Shown here piece after piece: positions 21,905-33,828 of a stretch of DNA of 64,000 nucleotides. The stretch spans positions 45,257,175 to 45,321,174 of the forward strand of contig CM026401.1 in NCBI GenBank assembly GCA_014843695.1, in the 5' to 3' direction. Position 1 is the stretch's first letter. The number at the start of each line of letters is the position of its first letter. A program made the position numbers and the translations under genes. The notes beneath the pieces are model-generated. The model ran no database searches, was not told where the DNA came from, and saw nothing but the letters and a program-made list of their open reading frames with translations. Origin of the DNA: Archivesica marissinica. Taxonomy: Eukaryota > Mollusca > Bivalvia > Venerida > Vesicomyidae.

Positions 21905-24057
21905 TTTTAAACCACCATACAAACTATACATATAACTACAACCCCATACAAACTACATATATAGCTACAACCCCATACAAACTACACATATATAGCTACA
22001 ACCCCATACAAACTACACATATATAGCTACAACCCCATCCAAACTACACATATATAGCTACAACCCCATACAAACTACACATATATAGCTACAACCCCAT
22101 CCAAACTACACATATATAGCTACAACCCCATACAAACTACACATATATAGCTACAACCCCATCCAAACTACACATATATAGCTACAACCCCATCCAAACT
22201 ACACATATATAGCTACAACCCCATACAAACTACACACATATATAGCTACAACCCCATACAAACTACACATATATAGCTACAACCCCATACAAACTACACA
22301 CATATAGCTACAACCCCATACACACTACACACATATAGCTACAACCCCATACAAACTACACATATATAGCTACAACCCCATACACACTACACACATAAAG
22401 CTACAACCCCATACAAACTACACACATATAGCTACAACCCCATACAATCTACACACATATAGCTACAACCCCATACAAACTATACATATAGCTACAACCC
22501 CATACAAACTACATGTACACACATATATAGCTACAACCCCATACAAACTACACACATATAGCTACAACCCCATCCAAACTACACATATATAGCTACAACC
22601 CCATACAAACTACACACATAGCTACAACCCCATACAAACTACACATATAGCTACAACCCCATACAAACTACACATATATAGCTACAACCCCATACAAACT
22701 GCACACATATAGCTACAACCCCATACAAACTACACATATATAGCTACAACCCCATACAAACTACACACATATAGCTACAACCCCATACAAACTACACACA
22801 TATAACTACAACCCCATACAAACTACACATATAACTACAACCCCATACAAACTACACATATATAGCTACAACCCCATACAAACTACACACATATAGCTAC
22901 AACCCCATACAAACTACATGTACACACATATATAGCTACAACCACATACAAACTACACATATATAGCTACAACCCCATACAAAATACACATATATAGCTA
23001 TAACCCCATACACACTACACACATATAGCTACAACCCCATACAAACTACACATATAGCAACAACTCCATACAAACTACACATATATAGCTACAACCCCAT
23101 ACAAACTACACATATATAGCTACAACCCCATACACACTACACACATATAGCTACAACCCCATACAAACTACACATATAGCAACAACCCCATACAAACTAC
23201 ACATATATAGCTACAACCCCATACAAACTACACATATAGCTACAACCCCATCCAAACTACACACATATAGCTACAACCCCATACAAACTACACACATATA
23301 ACTACAACCCCATACAAACTACATGTACACACATATATAGCTACAACCCCATCCAAACTACACACATATAGCTACAACCCCATACAAACTACATGTACAC
23401 ACATATATAGCTACAACCCCATACAAACTACACACATATAGCTACAACCCCATACAAACTACACACATATAACTACAACCCCATACAAACTACATGTACA
23501 CACATATATAGCTACAACCCCATACAAACTACACATATAGCTACAACCCCATACAAACTACACACATATAACTACAACCCCATACAAACTACATGTACAC
23601 ACATATATAGCTACAACCCCATACAAACTACACACATATAGATACAACCCCATACAAACTACATGTACACACATATATAGCTACAACCCCATACAAACTA
23701 CACACATATAGCTACAACCCCATACAAACTACATGTACACACATATATAGCTACAACCCCATACAAACTACACACATATAGCTACAACCCCATAAAAACT
23801 ACACACATATAACTACAACCCCATACAAACTACATGTACACACATATATAGCTACAACCCCATCCAAACTACACACATATAGCTACAACCCCATACAAAC
23901 TACATGTACACACATATATAGCAACAACCCCATACAAACTACACACATATATAGCTACAACCCCATACAAACTACACATATATAGCTACAACACCATACA
24001 AACTACACATATATAGCTACAACCCCATACAAACTACACACATATAGCTACAACCAC
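21905..24057 (+). repeat. About 29-31-bp satellite, roughly 70 copies
   Basis: The core CTACAACCCCATACAAACTA is repeated over 2.15 kb with variable AT spacers (CACATATATAG, CACACATATAG, CACATATAG). A longer spacer containing TGTACACACATATATAG recurs in the second half, giving a weak higher-order pattern of about 100 bp. CATCCAAACT variants are interspersed. Confidence 0.95.
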
Positions 24058-24740
24058 ATTTTACTTTACTTATATATTTTTTTTTTTAAATTAAAATCAA
24101 AATTAACATCAAAATTAACATCAAAATTAAATAGATACGGAAACAAACGCGCAGTTCGTGATATAACATGACGATGTTCTGAATATTTTTATTCTTTATA
24201 ACTTTTTAAAAATTATACAACTACTATATAGCCAAACTAAAGACAGGCAGCAGCTCTAAACCCTATTTAAAAAGATGAAAATATTGGCGCGTGCTGCAGC
24301 ACGTCTCGTGCGTACTGTCGTCTGCCGTACTTCAAATATCGTGTGTCATAATGTTTAGAATGCTATCTCCAATATTTACATATGTACACGTAGGCTACTT
24401 GAATAAATACAAGACTATATACCTGATAACCGCCCAGGTGTCAAATAAGAAATTATAAATTTGAGAATTTCTCTTCACCAAAAATTTCTGATCGATAGCC
24501 AAAATTCGGTTCAAGCTTTTGTATATTCCATTTTTATTGGTTCGCCAGCTGATCTTTATGGTGCTTAATCCCGAAATTTACATTAATTCATTCTTTTAAA
24601 TTATTTTCTGATAGATTTTTCAAGCTGTTTAATGACATTAAACTTCACAGTCGCAACGTCATCTCAGTTTAGTGGTATTTTAAAATATTCTTTGTACAAA
24701 GCGGTCCTACTATATCTACGTACGTAAAATGACGGCGTGT
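24058..24740. other. Gene-free AT-rich stretch
   Basis: Begins with AT-rich low-complexity sequence containing a triplicated ATCAAAATTAAC motif (about 24098-24130). No gene recognised. Confidence 0.4.
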
Positions 24741-24874
24741 GGATTACTGGATGGTATATTAATTTGTTTGATCATGATGTTTTTATTTCCTTATCCTCGC
24801 CTCCGGCGAACCATGTGGGCGAGCTTTCCATGATGAGTATTGACACGTGCCTATCACCGTCGATTATTCGTGTA

Positions 24875-25115
24875 GATGTGTATGTGTTTTGCGTTTATTT
24901 ATCGTCGCTACCGGTTGCCCATATGAGCGACACCTCCTGAAGAGATTAATCATTTTAGATTTTTGGAGGATAGTGCAATGATACAGACAGAAACACATTC
25001 CAGAGTCTCCTCTGGTTCTTTTACGTGTATGGTGTACAGGTGCGTGCGTGCGTTTATTTATCGTCGCTACCGGTTGCCCATATGAGCGACGCCTCCTGAA
25101 GAGATTAGTCTTGTT
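24875..25115 (-). mobile_element. SINE family B, one partial copy plus a repeated tail
   Basis: Minus-strand tail and body (TTATCGTCGCTACCGGTTGC, CCAGAGTCTCCTCTGGTTCT) at 24890-25040 are followed directly by a second copy of the tail only (25050-25110). The tRNA heads are absent. Confidence 0.75.
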
Positions 25116-25299
25116 TCCCTTTTTATGGTGACAAATCGTGAGGTGTTGGCAGCTTCTTTCCAAAACGGCCCCTTTTATGGCCACTCTCCTGACTGCTGGT
25201 CATCCGGCAGCAGCATATAAACGGATGTGATAGTTAGGAATGTGTAGTCTAGATCGCTCCATGGTCAGGCAGCAAGTTCGACAACCAATAAGATCCCAT

Positions 25300-25525
25300 C
25301 TATTTGGGCTTAAAGTCGCAGCACCAGGTTATGCCATATGGCGACTCTCCACAGCTGGTATTAGTGGAGGAAGACCACGTGGTCTCCGAGCAATAACGGC
25401 AACAGGGTAGAACCACCGACCTTCCGCGAACCAGATGAATATCCTCCTCAATGACATGAATGCATTTGACATCCTCATTGGGATTCGAACCCACGGCGGT
25501 GTGGAGCAAGTAATTACGTAATACT
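25300..25525 (-). mobile_element. SINE family E1 copy
   Basis: Contains AAAGTCGCAGCACCAGGTTA, CTCCACAGCTGGTATTAGTG, GTAGAACCACCGACCTTCCG and GGGATTCGAACCCACGG. The same order occurs at 27160-27402 and 56440-57005. The B-box-like GGGTTCGAATCCC supports a tRNA origin, read on the minus strand. Confidence 0.7.
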
Positions 25526-25810
25526 GTTGTTTATTCAGGTTCTTCCATTTGGAATTCACTACCTCATTATATACAAAATTCCAACTCACTCAATATCTTT
25601 ATAACTCGATATTTAAGATGGAATACGCCAATAGAAACATAGAAATCTGGTGTATATATACATACATAATAGATGAGCTTCCACGTATTGCTGAATAGTG
25701 TACTTAACGTGTAGTGTTTCTTTTATAAATATGTTTTCTATGTCAGTGTATATATGTTGAGGGCCTTATTTGTATTAGCCAGGTGCTATGTAAGCTCCCT
25801 CGTAAAATAA
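25526..25810. other. Gene-free stretch
   Basis: No supported feature between the SINE and the trinucleotide microsatellite. Confidence 0.4.
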
Positions 25811-25814
25811 AGTC

Positions 25815-25871
25815 TATATTATTATTATTATTATTATTATTACTTATTATTATTATTATTATTATTATTAC

Positions 25872-25938
<67 letters not shown>

Positions 25939-25972
25939 TATTATTATTATTATTACTATTATTATGTGATGT
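25815..25972. repeat. (TAT)n trinucleotide microsatellite
   Basis: About 155 bp of TTA/ATT repeats interrupted by ACTTA and ACTA. It produces a false poly-Tyr/Ile frame. Confidence 0.95.
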
Positions 25973-26318
25973 GAACGACCTCACCAGCTAGGTCACATAC
26001 GCCGTCCTTTGCAAAATGTGTTTTTTATAGATATACATCTCTTCAACAAGTGTAATTTATGTAGGGAATAAACACAGATCCTTTGACAGGTTCATTTGTG
26101 TTTTTTTTAATCGGCTGTTCCGCTGTCATGGTGATCATATTGTACATGTTATCATCAAAGAAAATCTGCCCAGAATTAATAAAAAAAACTCATGAAAATC
26201 GAGTAATTATTGCTAGCCTATACTCGGATTCGGAATTTGTTGAATTTATTACAAAATTAACGATAACTATCTAGCCTAAATGCATTATGAAAAAGATCTA
26301 ATTCCAATTTGAACACCT
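25973..26318. other. Gene-free stretch
   Basis: Contains a hydrophobic 63-codon open stretch (26083-26274) without a recognised family; not called as a gene. Confidence 0.4.
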
Positions 26319-26326
26319 GTTTGTGG

Positions 26327-26463
26327 CACAGGGATTCGGCACGTTTGGGGGTACTAGTATATATATTTAAGTATACAGGGATTCGGCACGTTTGGGGGTA
26401 CTAGTATATATATTTAAGTATACATATATATACTAGTACCCCCAAACGTGCCGAATCCCTGTG
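26327..26463. mobile_element. 137-bp hAT-like MITE with 8-bp target duplication
   Basis: GTTTGTGG occurs at 26319-26326 and again at 26464-26471. The ends are CACAGGGATTCGGCACG and CGTGCCGAATCCCTGTG, and the inverted match extends to GGGGGTACTAGTATATA. The left end is duplicated in tandem (second copy from about 26376). The 8-bp duplication and CA(C)AGGG ends fit hAT-type elements. The same end sequence is found at about 33786-33828 inside the SAP-SWIM pseudogene. Confidence 0.85.
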
Positions 26464-26471
26464 GTTTGTGG

Positions 26472-27155
26472 GTCTAACCCGACATGAATATGAGTAGGTG
26501 ACAGTTTCACTTAAAAATACGTAAAATCAAACGTCAAATATGTGTTCATGTTGTTGTTTTTGAAAGCTTTTAAAAACATAATAATGGATACATTAAAGCG
26601 ACATTACATCGCAAATAGCAAATACAATGCATGTGTTCACGTATAAATGCATAAGTACTACACATTCTTCTGAATGCATTCAAACACTAGCATTGCATCA
26701 ATAAACAGTGTTTTGTGGTACAATCTTTCAAAAGTGAAAATAGGATTTCATATAACGGTCACCCACGCTCCTGAAATGACATTTGTTTTGTCATTGGTGT
26801 CAATACTAAACGCTCGATACTTTCGTTTAGAGATAATTTAACTAAGATTAGTATACAAATAAATATGCATAGGCACACATGTGAGATTTAACGGTAAATA
26901 TGTACGATACATTGTGTTATTCAGGATACACGCGTTGCATTACGCACACATGTCCACCATATTCACATTATTTAGTTATGTCAACAAATCGCGTATACGA
27001 CGCTTGTTTATTTGTTGAAATACTAAGTTTTTGAGGTAAATATTGGATAAACAATTATACCATATAATAGGAAATTACATTATGCAGACATTTGCATTTT
27101 CATCGATGTAGTGTCGCTTTAAATTTGCTCTGTAAAATTGATCAGTTGCGGATCC
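26472..27155. other. Gene-free AT-rich stretch
   Basis: No ORF, repeat family or RNA-like structure was recognised. Confidence 0.4.
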
Positions 27156-27159
27156 AAGA

Positions 27160-27402
27160 ATATCTGGCGAATAGGGCGATTCATCAATCGATTATTGATG
27201 GAGGAAGCCCTCACTGTCGGGTGCCCCTCCGAACAGCATTGTAGGCCCAGGTAGAACCACCGACCTACCACAAGTCAGCTGGATAGCTTGCACACATGAA
27301 ATAATCGACACAACAGCCCAGGTGGGGTGTCGAACCTACAGTAATGAGGGGCAAGTGATTTAAAGTCAGCGCACTTAGCCACTCTGCCACGGAGGGCCCC
27401 TT
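27160..27402 (-). mobile_element. SINE family E1 copy
   Basis: Read on the minus strand, the head GGGGCCCTCCGTGGCAGAGT gives an A-box-like start and GTTCGACACCCC a B-box-like region. The body has GGTCGGTGGTTCTACCTGGG. It matches 25300-25525 and the halves of the interrupted copy at 56440-57005. Confidence 0.75.
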
Positions 27403-27734
27403 TAACACTTTAATAATGCCCAAAGTCGAGTGTCATATTTTGTCCACACTACTGCTGGAATCAATGCCATGTTCCATGTATTCTATATATATATGAAGCA
27501 CATTCCGTTTTTCGGTGAGGATTATATCATATGTGGGACAATTAGACATGTATATAAAGCATATAATGTAAAATAATGTTTCTAAAATAAATGTTTATTA
27601 TTTAATAAAATGCTATGTAAAATATATATTATGGGGAAAAAAATGTTTTTAATACAATAAAATTTATTATCTTGTATATCAATACATATATAATGCAGTT
27701 CTCTCCCCTATCCAGTTATATTTACATCGCCATT
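27403..27734. other. Gene-free AT-rich stretch
   Basis: Very AT-rich, with no supported feature. Confidence 0.4.
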
Positions 27735-27966
27735 GTCGTGATAGCGCAGTGGTAGCGCGTTCGCTTCAGGTGCGAATGGTCCGGAGTTCGAGCCCCGCTC
27801 GGAGCCGTTACGATTTTGTCCTTAGGCAAGGCATTTAAATTCCACGTTGTCTCTCTTCTCTCTCCCTCGTGGCGATGGATTTCACCAGGAATGAGGTCTC
27901 GAGAGTGATTAATATAAGTTGTAAGAACTTGTTTCGCAATCGAACTAAAATAAATTAGTACAAACT
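27735..27966 (+). mobile_element. SINE family A, best-preserved copy
   Basis: The head GTCGTGATAGCGCAGTGGTA carries the A-box region, and GGAGTTCGAGCCCCGC the B-box region. The body has GGCAAGGCATTTAAATTCCA and GGAATGAGGTCTCGAGAGTG. The tail ATTAATATAAGTTGTAAGAA can form a short hairpin (AAGTTGTAAGAACTT). Confidence 0.9.
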
Positions 27967-28229
27967 AAATGTCCTTTTATGAACGTATGTGTTCTGATTG
28001 CATACATTTTCGTATGAGGGTTCCCGACCTCCATACACTTTAACCACGCCCAATGTAGTTCATACCCAGATGGAAACTATTAACCCACGATTCATTCCTT
28101 AAATACAAAAAACAGCTAATAAGTAACATTTTAGGGTCATTCAAAGAGAAACGTCATACTGTGGACAACAATATATCCATTTTGAAGCGAAAAAGAGGTT
28201 AACGGTCAGGTACTGTTATTGAGATAGTG
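27967..28229. other. Gene-free stretch
   Basis: No supported feature. Confidence 0.4.
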
Positions 28230-28470
28230 ATTGGTTTATTTAACGTCGCTATCGGTTGCCCATTTGAGCGACGGGCAGTTTACCTAACAACACCTTTCCT
28301 GGGCAGGCTCCAGCGGTTAACCAGTACTTTGTGCACCAACCTCCGGAACAAACTGCCAAATTGTTCATACACGGAGACACGGTCTGAGTGGGCGTCGAAC
28401 CCGTGACCATCAGTGATGATATGTTAGTGGTATACAAGTCAGCGACCTTAACCACTCTACCATGGCGACG
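28230..28470 (-). mobile_element. SINE family E2 copy
   Basis: On the minus strand the head is CGCCATGGTAGAGTGGTTAA with CACGGGTTCGACGCCCA. The body reads CTGGAGCCTGCCCAGGAAAG and the tail GCTCAAATGGGCAACCGATA then GCGACG. The tail is the one used by family B; the head and body are different. Confidence 0.8.
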
Positions 28471-28650
28471 GACGATTGGTTAAAACAAATAAGGAAGATG
28501 ATAGGTAAACAGACTGATCGATGGCCTACTGTCTGATCCAGTAAGTGTCCAGTCCGGCGTATAGAGGTTGATCTGTTATTAAGACCTGTTTTAGGGTCAG
28601 CGAAATGTTGATATTGTTATAGAAACCAATGGGAGTGGACACCTCGCTGA

Positions 28651-28943
28651 ACAGACGGATATGTAGTCCAGTGGTAACACGTTGGACTGGTAATCCAGGG
28701 ACCGCAGGTTCGATCCATCCGTCTGACCCAAATAAAATTAACAGTCTTTCAGATTGGACTATAAACCGAGGTCTCGTGTCGGTGCTGTACATCGTGCATG
28801 TAAAAGAACCAGAGGAGACTCTGGAATGGGTCTCTATCTGTATCATTGCACTATCCTCCAAAGTCTAAAATGACTAATCTCTTCAGGAGGCGTCGCTCAT
28901 ATGGGCAACCGGTAGCGACGATAAATAAACGTAAAACACACAA
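28651..28943 (+). mobile_element. SINE family B copy
   Basis: Full order is present: head ACGGATATGTAGTCCAGTGG, B-box region GCAGGTTCGATCC, body AACCGAGGTCTCGTGTCGGT, and tail GGAGGCGTCGCTCATATGGG then CAACCGGTAGCGACG, ending in an A-rich ACACACA run. It abuts the 60-bp array. Confidence 0.9.
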
Positions 28944-28983
28944 ACCGACCTATGAAGAGTCTGACCAGAAATTAGAGCAAACT

Positions 28984-29705
28984 GCAACACACTGTATTGA
29001 GAGCGATATTCGATATTGTCAGGGCGTTGGAGGTGGTTGGAGGCGAACACACTGTATTGAGAGCGACATTCGACATTGTCAAGGCGTTGAAGGTGGTTGG
29101 AGGCGAACACACTGTATTGAGAGCGACATTCGTTATTGTCAGGGCGTTGGAGGTGGTTGGAGGCGAACACACTGTATTGAGAGCAACATTCGATATTGTC
29201 AGGGCGTTGGAGGTGGTTGGAGGCGAAAACACTGTATTGAGAGCGACATTCGATAGTGTCAGGGCGTTGGAGGTGGTTGGAGGCGAAAACACTGTATTGA
29301 GAGCGACATTCGACATTGTCAGGGCGTTGGAGGTGGTTGGAGGCGAACACACTGTATTGAGAGCGATATTCGATATTGTCAGGGCGTTGGAGGTGGTTGG
29401 AGGCGAACACGCTGTATTGAGAGCGACAACCGATATTGTCAGGGCGTTGTAGGTGGTTGGAGGCGAACACACTGTATTGAGAGCGATATTCGATATTGTC
29501 AGGGCGTTGTAGGTGGTTGGAGGCGAACACACTGTATTGAGAGCGATATTCGATATTGTCAGGGCGTTGGAGGTGGTTGGAGGCGAACACACTGTATTGA
29601 GAGCGACATTCGTTATTGTCAGGGCGTTGGAGGTGGTTGGAGGCGAACACACTGTATTGAGAGCGACATTCGTTATTGTCAGGGCGTTGGAGGTGGTTAG
29701 AGGCG
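28984..29705 (+). repeat. 60-bp minisatellite, 12 copies
   Basis: CACTGTATTGAGAGCGA recurs every 60 bp from about 28990 to 29650 with few substitutions. Because 60 is divisible by three, several frames stay open on both strands (up to 276 codons). The encoded 20-residue repeats differ by frame and the open frames run into the neighbouring SINE, so no protein is called. Confidence 0.95.
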
Positions 29706-30190
29706 AAGTCTGATTTAGTTTCATTAGATTAATGGACCGTATACCTATAAAATGTCCCAGCCACCCAAGTCGAGTATTATTGCACGGGTATATTACTGAC
29801 ATTACGTGATTATTGTTGGTTCTTAAACTGTCAAGACAAACATAACAAGTTATTATATATTCATAAAAGAAGTCGTATATTGGATATATATTAGAACATC
29901 TGGTGCAGAATTAAAATATTACCATTGCCAATTGTAGTGAAATATTTATGTTTTTTGAAGACCACCACCGAACACAAGACCGCCCACGCGGATCCGTGTC
30001 TTAACTTTATAGAATAATTCAACCGAGAAAAATATGACTTGTATATAAAGATCAACTTTCTGTTCTCCAGGTGTTTGTCTTTGTTCACACCGTATTATTT
30101 TACTTTATTGTCCCGTTGAAGCATTATTGACACCATCATCATAAACATAATTTATTGGCTTACTTTTTTGAGTATATCGAGTGCTGCAAT
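29706..30190. other. Gene-free stretch
   Basis: AT-rich unique sequence between two arrays. Confidence 0.4.
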
Positions 30191-30192
30191 GA

Positions 30193-30413
30193 ACAATGCA
30201 CCGGGTAGTAGCGCAGTGAATAATGCACCGGGGTAGTAGCGCAATGAATAATGCACCGGGGTAGTAGCGCAGTGAGTAATGCACCGGGGTATAGTAGCGC
30301 AGTGAGTGATGCACCGGGGTAGTAGCGCAGTGAGTAATGCACCGGGGTAGGTCTAGTAGCGCAGTGAATAATGCACCGGGGTAGTAGCGCAGTGAATAAT
30401 GCACCGGGGTAGT
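30193..30413 (+). repeat. About 28-bp minisatellite ending in the scaffold gap
   Basis: Eight units of GTAGTAGCGCAGTGAATAAT plus GCACCGGG, with small indels (GGTCTA, TA). The array runs directly into the N block, so its true length is unknown. The frames reported through the N block are meaningless. Confidence 0.9.
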
Positions 30414-31413
30414 NNNNNNNNNNNNNNNNNNNNNNNNNNNNNNNNNNNNNNNNNNNNNNNNNNNNNNNNNNNNNNNNNNNNNNNNNNNNNNNNNNNNNNN
30501 NNNNNNNNNNNNNNNNNNNNNNNNNNNNNNNNNNNNNNNNNNNNNNNNNNNNNNNNNNNNNNNNNNNNNNNNNNNNNNNNNNNNNNNNNNNNNNNNNNNN
30601 NNNNNNNNNNNNNNNNNNNNNNNNNNNNNNNNNNNNNNNNNNNNNNNNNNNNNNNNNNNNNNNNNNNNNNNNNNNNNNNNNNNNNNNNNNNNNNNNNNNN
30701 NNNNNNNNNNNNNNNNNNNNNNNNNNNNNNNNNNNNNNNNNNNNNNNNNNNNNNNNNNNNNNNNNNNNNNNNNNNNNNNNNNNNNNNNNNNNNNNNNNNN
30801 NNNNNNNNNNNNNNNNNNNNNNNNNNNNNNNNNNNNNNNNNNNNNNNNNNNNNNNNNNNNNNNNNNNNNNNNNNNNNNNNNNNNNNNNNNNNNNNNNNNN
30901 NNNNNNNNNNNNNNNNNNNNNNNNNNNNNNNNNNNNNNNNNNNNNNNNNNNNNNNNNNNNNNNNNNNNNNNNNNNNNNNNNNNNNNNNNNNNNNNNNNNN
31001 NNNNNNNNNNNNNNNNNNNNNNNNNNNNNNNNNNNNNNNNNNNNNNNNNNNNNNNNNNNNNNNNNNNNNNNNNNNNNNNNNNNNNNNNNNNNNNNNNNNN
31101 NNNNNNNNNNNNNNNNNNNNNNNNNNNNNNNNNNNNNNNNNNNNNNNNNNNNNNNNNNNNNNNNNNNNNNNNNNNNNNNNNNNNNNNNNNNNNNNNNNNN
31201 NNNNNNNNNNNNNNNNNNNNNNNNNNNNNNNNNNNNNNNNNNNNNNNNNNNNNNNNNNNNNNNNNNNNNNNNNNNNNNNNNNNNNNNNNNNNNNNNNNNN
31301 NNNNNNNNNNNNNNNNNNNNNNNNNNNNNNNNNNNNNNNNNNNNNNNNNNNNNNNNNNNNNNNNNNNNNNNNNNNNNNNNNNNNNNNNNNNNNNNNNNNN
31401 NNNNNNNNNNNNN
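30414..31413. other. Scaffold gap of exactly 1,000 N
   Basis: A round-number run of N, typical of a placeholder of unknown size. It is bounded by two different tandem repeats, which is the likely reason assembly failed here. Confidence 0.99.
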
Positions 31414-31436
31414 GAACGTGGCATTTTTCTGGCCTG

Positions 31437-31707
31437 TGTAATTCACATATCCGATGTTACTCGTGTGCACTATGAACCGTGTGTAAGCACATATCCGATG
31501 TTACTCGTGTGCACTATGAACCGTGTGTAAGCACATATCCGATGTTACTCGTGTGCACTATGAACCCTGTGTAAGCACATATCCGATGTTACTCGTGTGC
31601 ACTATGAACCATTTAAGCACATATCCGATGTTACTCGTGTGCACTATGAACCCTGTGTAAGCACATATCCGATGTTACTCGTGTGCACTATGAACCATTT
31701 AAGCACT
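31437..31707 (+). repeat. 44-bp minisatellite, 6 copies
   Basis: CACATATCCGATGTTACTCG occurs at about 31446 and then at 42-44-bp steps to about 31664. Two units are 2 bp shorter (GAACCATTTAAGC in place of GAACCGTGTGTAAGC). Confidence 0.9.
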
Positions 31708-32986
31708 GATCCGATCTGATGCTCCGCTTGTACACTATCCTCCCGAATATAATCTATTAATTCACTTCTGGAGGCATTGCCCCATGGGGTGGCATGGGAG
31801 AGGGATGAATGTCCTACATTTACCTAGGATTTTCATGTAAAGCCCTACCTGTCTTTTTGATGGAAGGGGGGGGGTATCGCTAAAGCATTACATTAAAGCA
31901 CAACTTACTACGTCCATGAAATTATTTTAATATACAAATGTTACATTTGTTATTCTGTTCAGTTACATGTATATATATCTTGTTATATTATAAAAACAAC
32001 TGGTTGAAATAAATAAAACATATTTTCATGTACATGTAACTTGTTGTCCATGAGCATGATGAGGCGGGCATGCAATATTAAACTACATGTTGTAGGTAAA
32101 CATTAACAATAGTGACATCTGTAAGTATCTAGAAGCTTTTAGGTATGCATTTCAATAAGCGTCTACTCGTAAGAGATGTGCTTTGTTTTTAGCTATACCC
32201 CAATGAGCATTTCACTGATTCAGACTGGAAGGTAGTCAATATTTCTGTATATATTGACTGACCGGTCAATATTAACGAAAATATTGATCGGTCAGCGAAT
32301 ATTGACTGTTGGCCTATGGGAATTTTGCATCGATAGTCATGTGAGGTATAATAAATTAATATATTTATACTAAGGGTAGTAAGGGAATACTATATTAATG
32401 GAATTTGCTACATGTACAATGACAACAATTTGGGTCAATCGACTGGAAGCCGCGAAATACATTGCCTATTGGGTAATCCGCCACTGAAGATGCTACCAAA
32501 AATGTACTTAATATATATTGGGAGACAAAAAACAACCAGTAGACACTTCGTTTTCCAGCATTGTAAGGATTAAGCTGTTGTCGGGGTACTTGAAAAAATA
32601 CAATGTGTGGATGTTAACTTTGGTCCCGACTATGTGGGGTGCACAATGGATATTTGGATGGTGGCGAATCATGTTGAAAGGGTTGCCGGGATATAATATA
32701 CTTAAAATTGTTATAGTCCTTATCAAACATTTACTTGAATGTTGATGAAAGTCTTGGTAGCTCCGTTTCTTCGTAACAAATCATAATAGAAATGAAATTA
32801 ATGTGCGTACATCACCTTTAGCATGTTTTATTAAAATTGCTGGCATAAAAGATGGGACACTCGTATACAAAAAATGTACAGTGTAATTTCATTTATTTTT
32901 CAACAGAAATATGTACAGCCTGATATTACATTTCATAACACTGTCGTATACAGTTTGTCTGAATGTTACTCAGCACATTCGTTAAG
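31708..32986. other. Mostly unique stretch with a SINE relic
   Basis: At 31715-31800 CACTATCCTCCCGAATATAA and CTTCTGGAGGCATTGCCCCA resemble a diverged SINE B body. At about 32235-32310 the motif GACTGACCGGTCAATATT forms small palindromes. Short ORFs at 32508-32745 on both strands mirror each other and have no recognised family. Confidence 0.35.
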
Positions 32987-33115
32987 TTATCGGTCACATT
33001 GGTAGTACAGCTTATTCAGGATGGTATGACGATGGAAGTCATTATAAAACTTCTCCAGCTTGCTCACCATTTGGGTAATGAAGGCATCATCCCTCACAAT
33101 TCTCAGTACCTTCAT

Positions 33116-33588
33116 GTCACATTTCCGTACTAGGACATGGGTTCTGTCAGCAACAAAAAAAAATCTTCGACGGGAGAGTTGAATAACATTATCAATAAAA
33201 TGTGTTTCCACTAACGTGTAGGTTTATTCGGCAAAAATGTACGTCAAAAAGAGATTTCGTAGCATTTTCAATTTGTTTTGAAAAATTCTAAAGCGGTGCA
33301 ATTCGCGTCGAAACGAGCGTTCTGATTGGATTATGATTATTCTTCATATATAAAAAAACATCTTGTTATATTCTAATAATCCAATCAGAACGCTCGTTTC
33401 AACGTGAATTGCGCCGCTTTAGAATTTTTCAAAACAAATTGAAAATGCTACGAAATCTTTTTGCCGAATAAACCTACACGTTAGTGGAAACACATTTTAT
33501 TGATAATGTTATTCACAGTTAAAACTCTCCCGTCGAAGATTTTTTTGTTGTTGCTGACAGAACCCGTGTCCTAGTACGGAAATGTGAC
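33116..33588. repeat. Large inverted repeat (about 215-bp arms, about 40-bp loop)
   Basis: The left arm (33116-33333) and right arm (about 33376-33588) are reverse complements with few mismatches. Examples are GTCACATTTCCGTACTAGGA against TCCTAGTACGGAAATGTGAC, and AAACGAGCGTTCTGATTGGA against TCCAATCAGAACGCTCGTTT. The left arm carries a 15-bp insertion (about 33236-33250). The arms include a piece of the 3' coding end of the SAP-SWIM-type gene, so coding sequence has been duplicated in inverted orientation. Confidence 0.9.
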
Positions 33589-33785
33589 CTGCTATGGCCA
33601 ATGTTTGTGGCAATTGTTTGCAAAGTATACATGCATGCAGCTTAAAGTTGTGTTTTATTTGAAGAACAATATAAATACACGGGATAGGCGTTATATTTGG
33701 ACAGATTTGTACAAAATTGTCTCAGATAGGGCCATTTTACTGATCGATGCGAAATCTGACATCCCACAGAGTAGAATCCCTGTAC

Positions 33786-33828
33786 TTATATATACTAGTA
33801 CCCCCAAACGTGCCGAATCCCTGTGGTT
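33786..33828 (-). mobile_element. hAT-like MITE end inside the SAP-SWIM remnant
   Basis: Reads TATATACTAGTACCCCCAAA then CGTGCCGAATCCCTGTG, identical to the right end of the MITE at 26327-26463. On the far side a partial CAGGGATTC motif (about 33773-33782, inverted) may be the other end. It marks where the SWIM reading frame leaves the family. Confidence 0.7.

Noticed and set aside
14737..24057. CRISPR-like arrays
   Set aside because: The repeats are contiguous without unique spacers and the genome is animal; no cas genes.
28883..29802. 255- and 276-codon minus-strand frames over the 60-bp array
   Set aside because: Several frames are open on both strands; one frame runs into the adjacent SINE B tail.
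30105..31475. Frames of 358-439 codons across the N block
   Set aside because: They consist mostly of undefined codons from the gap.
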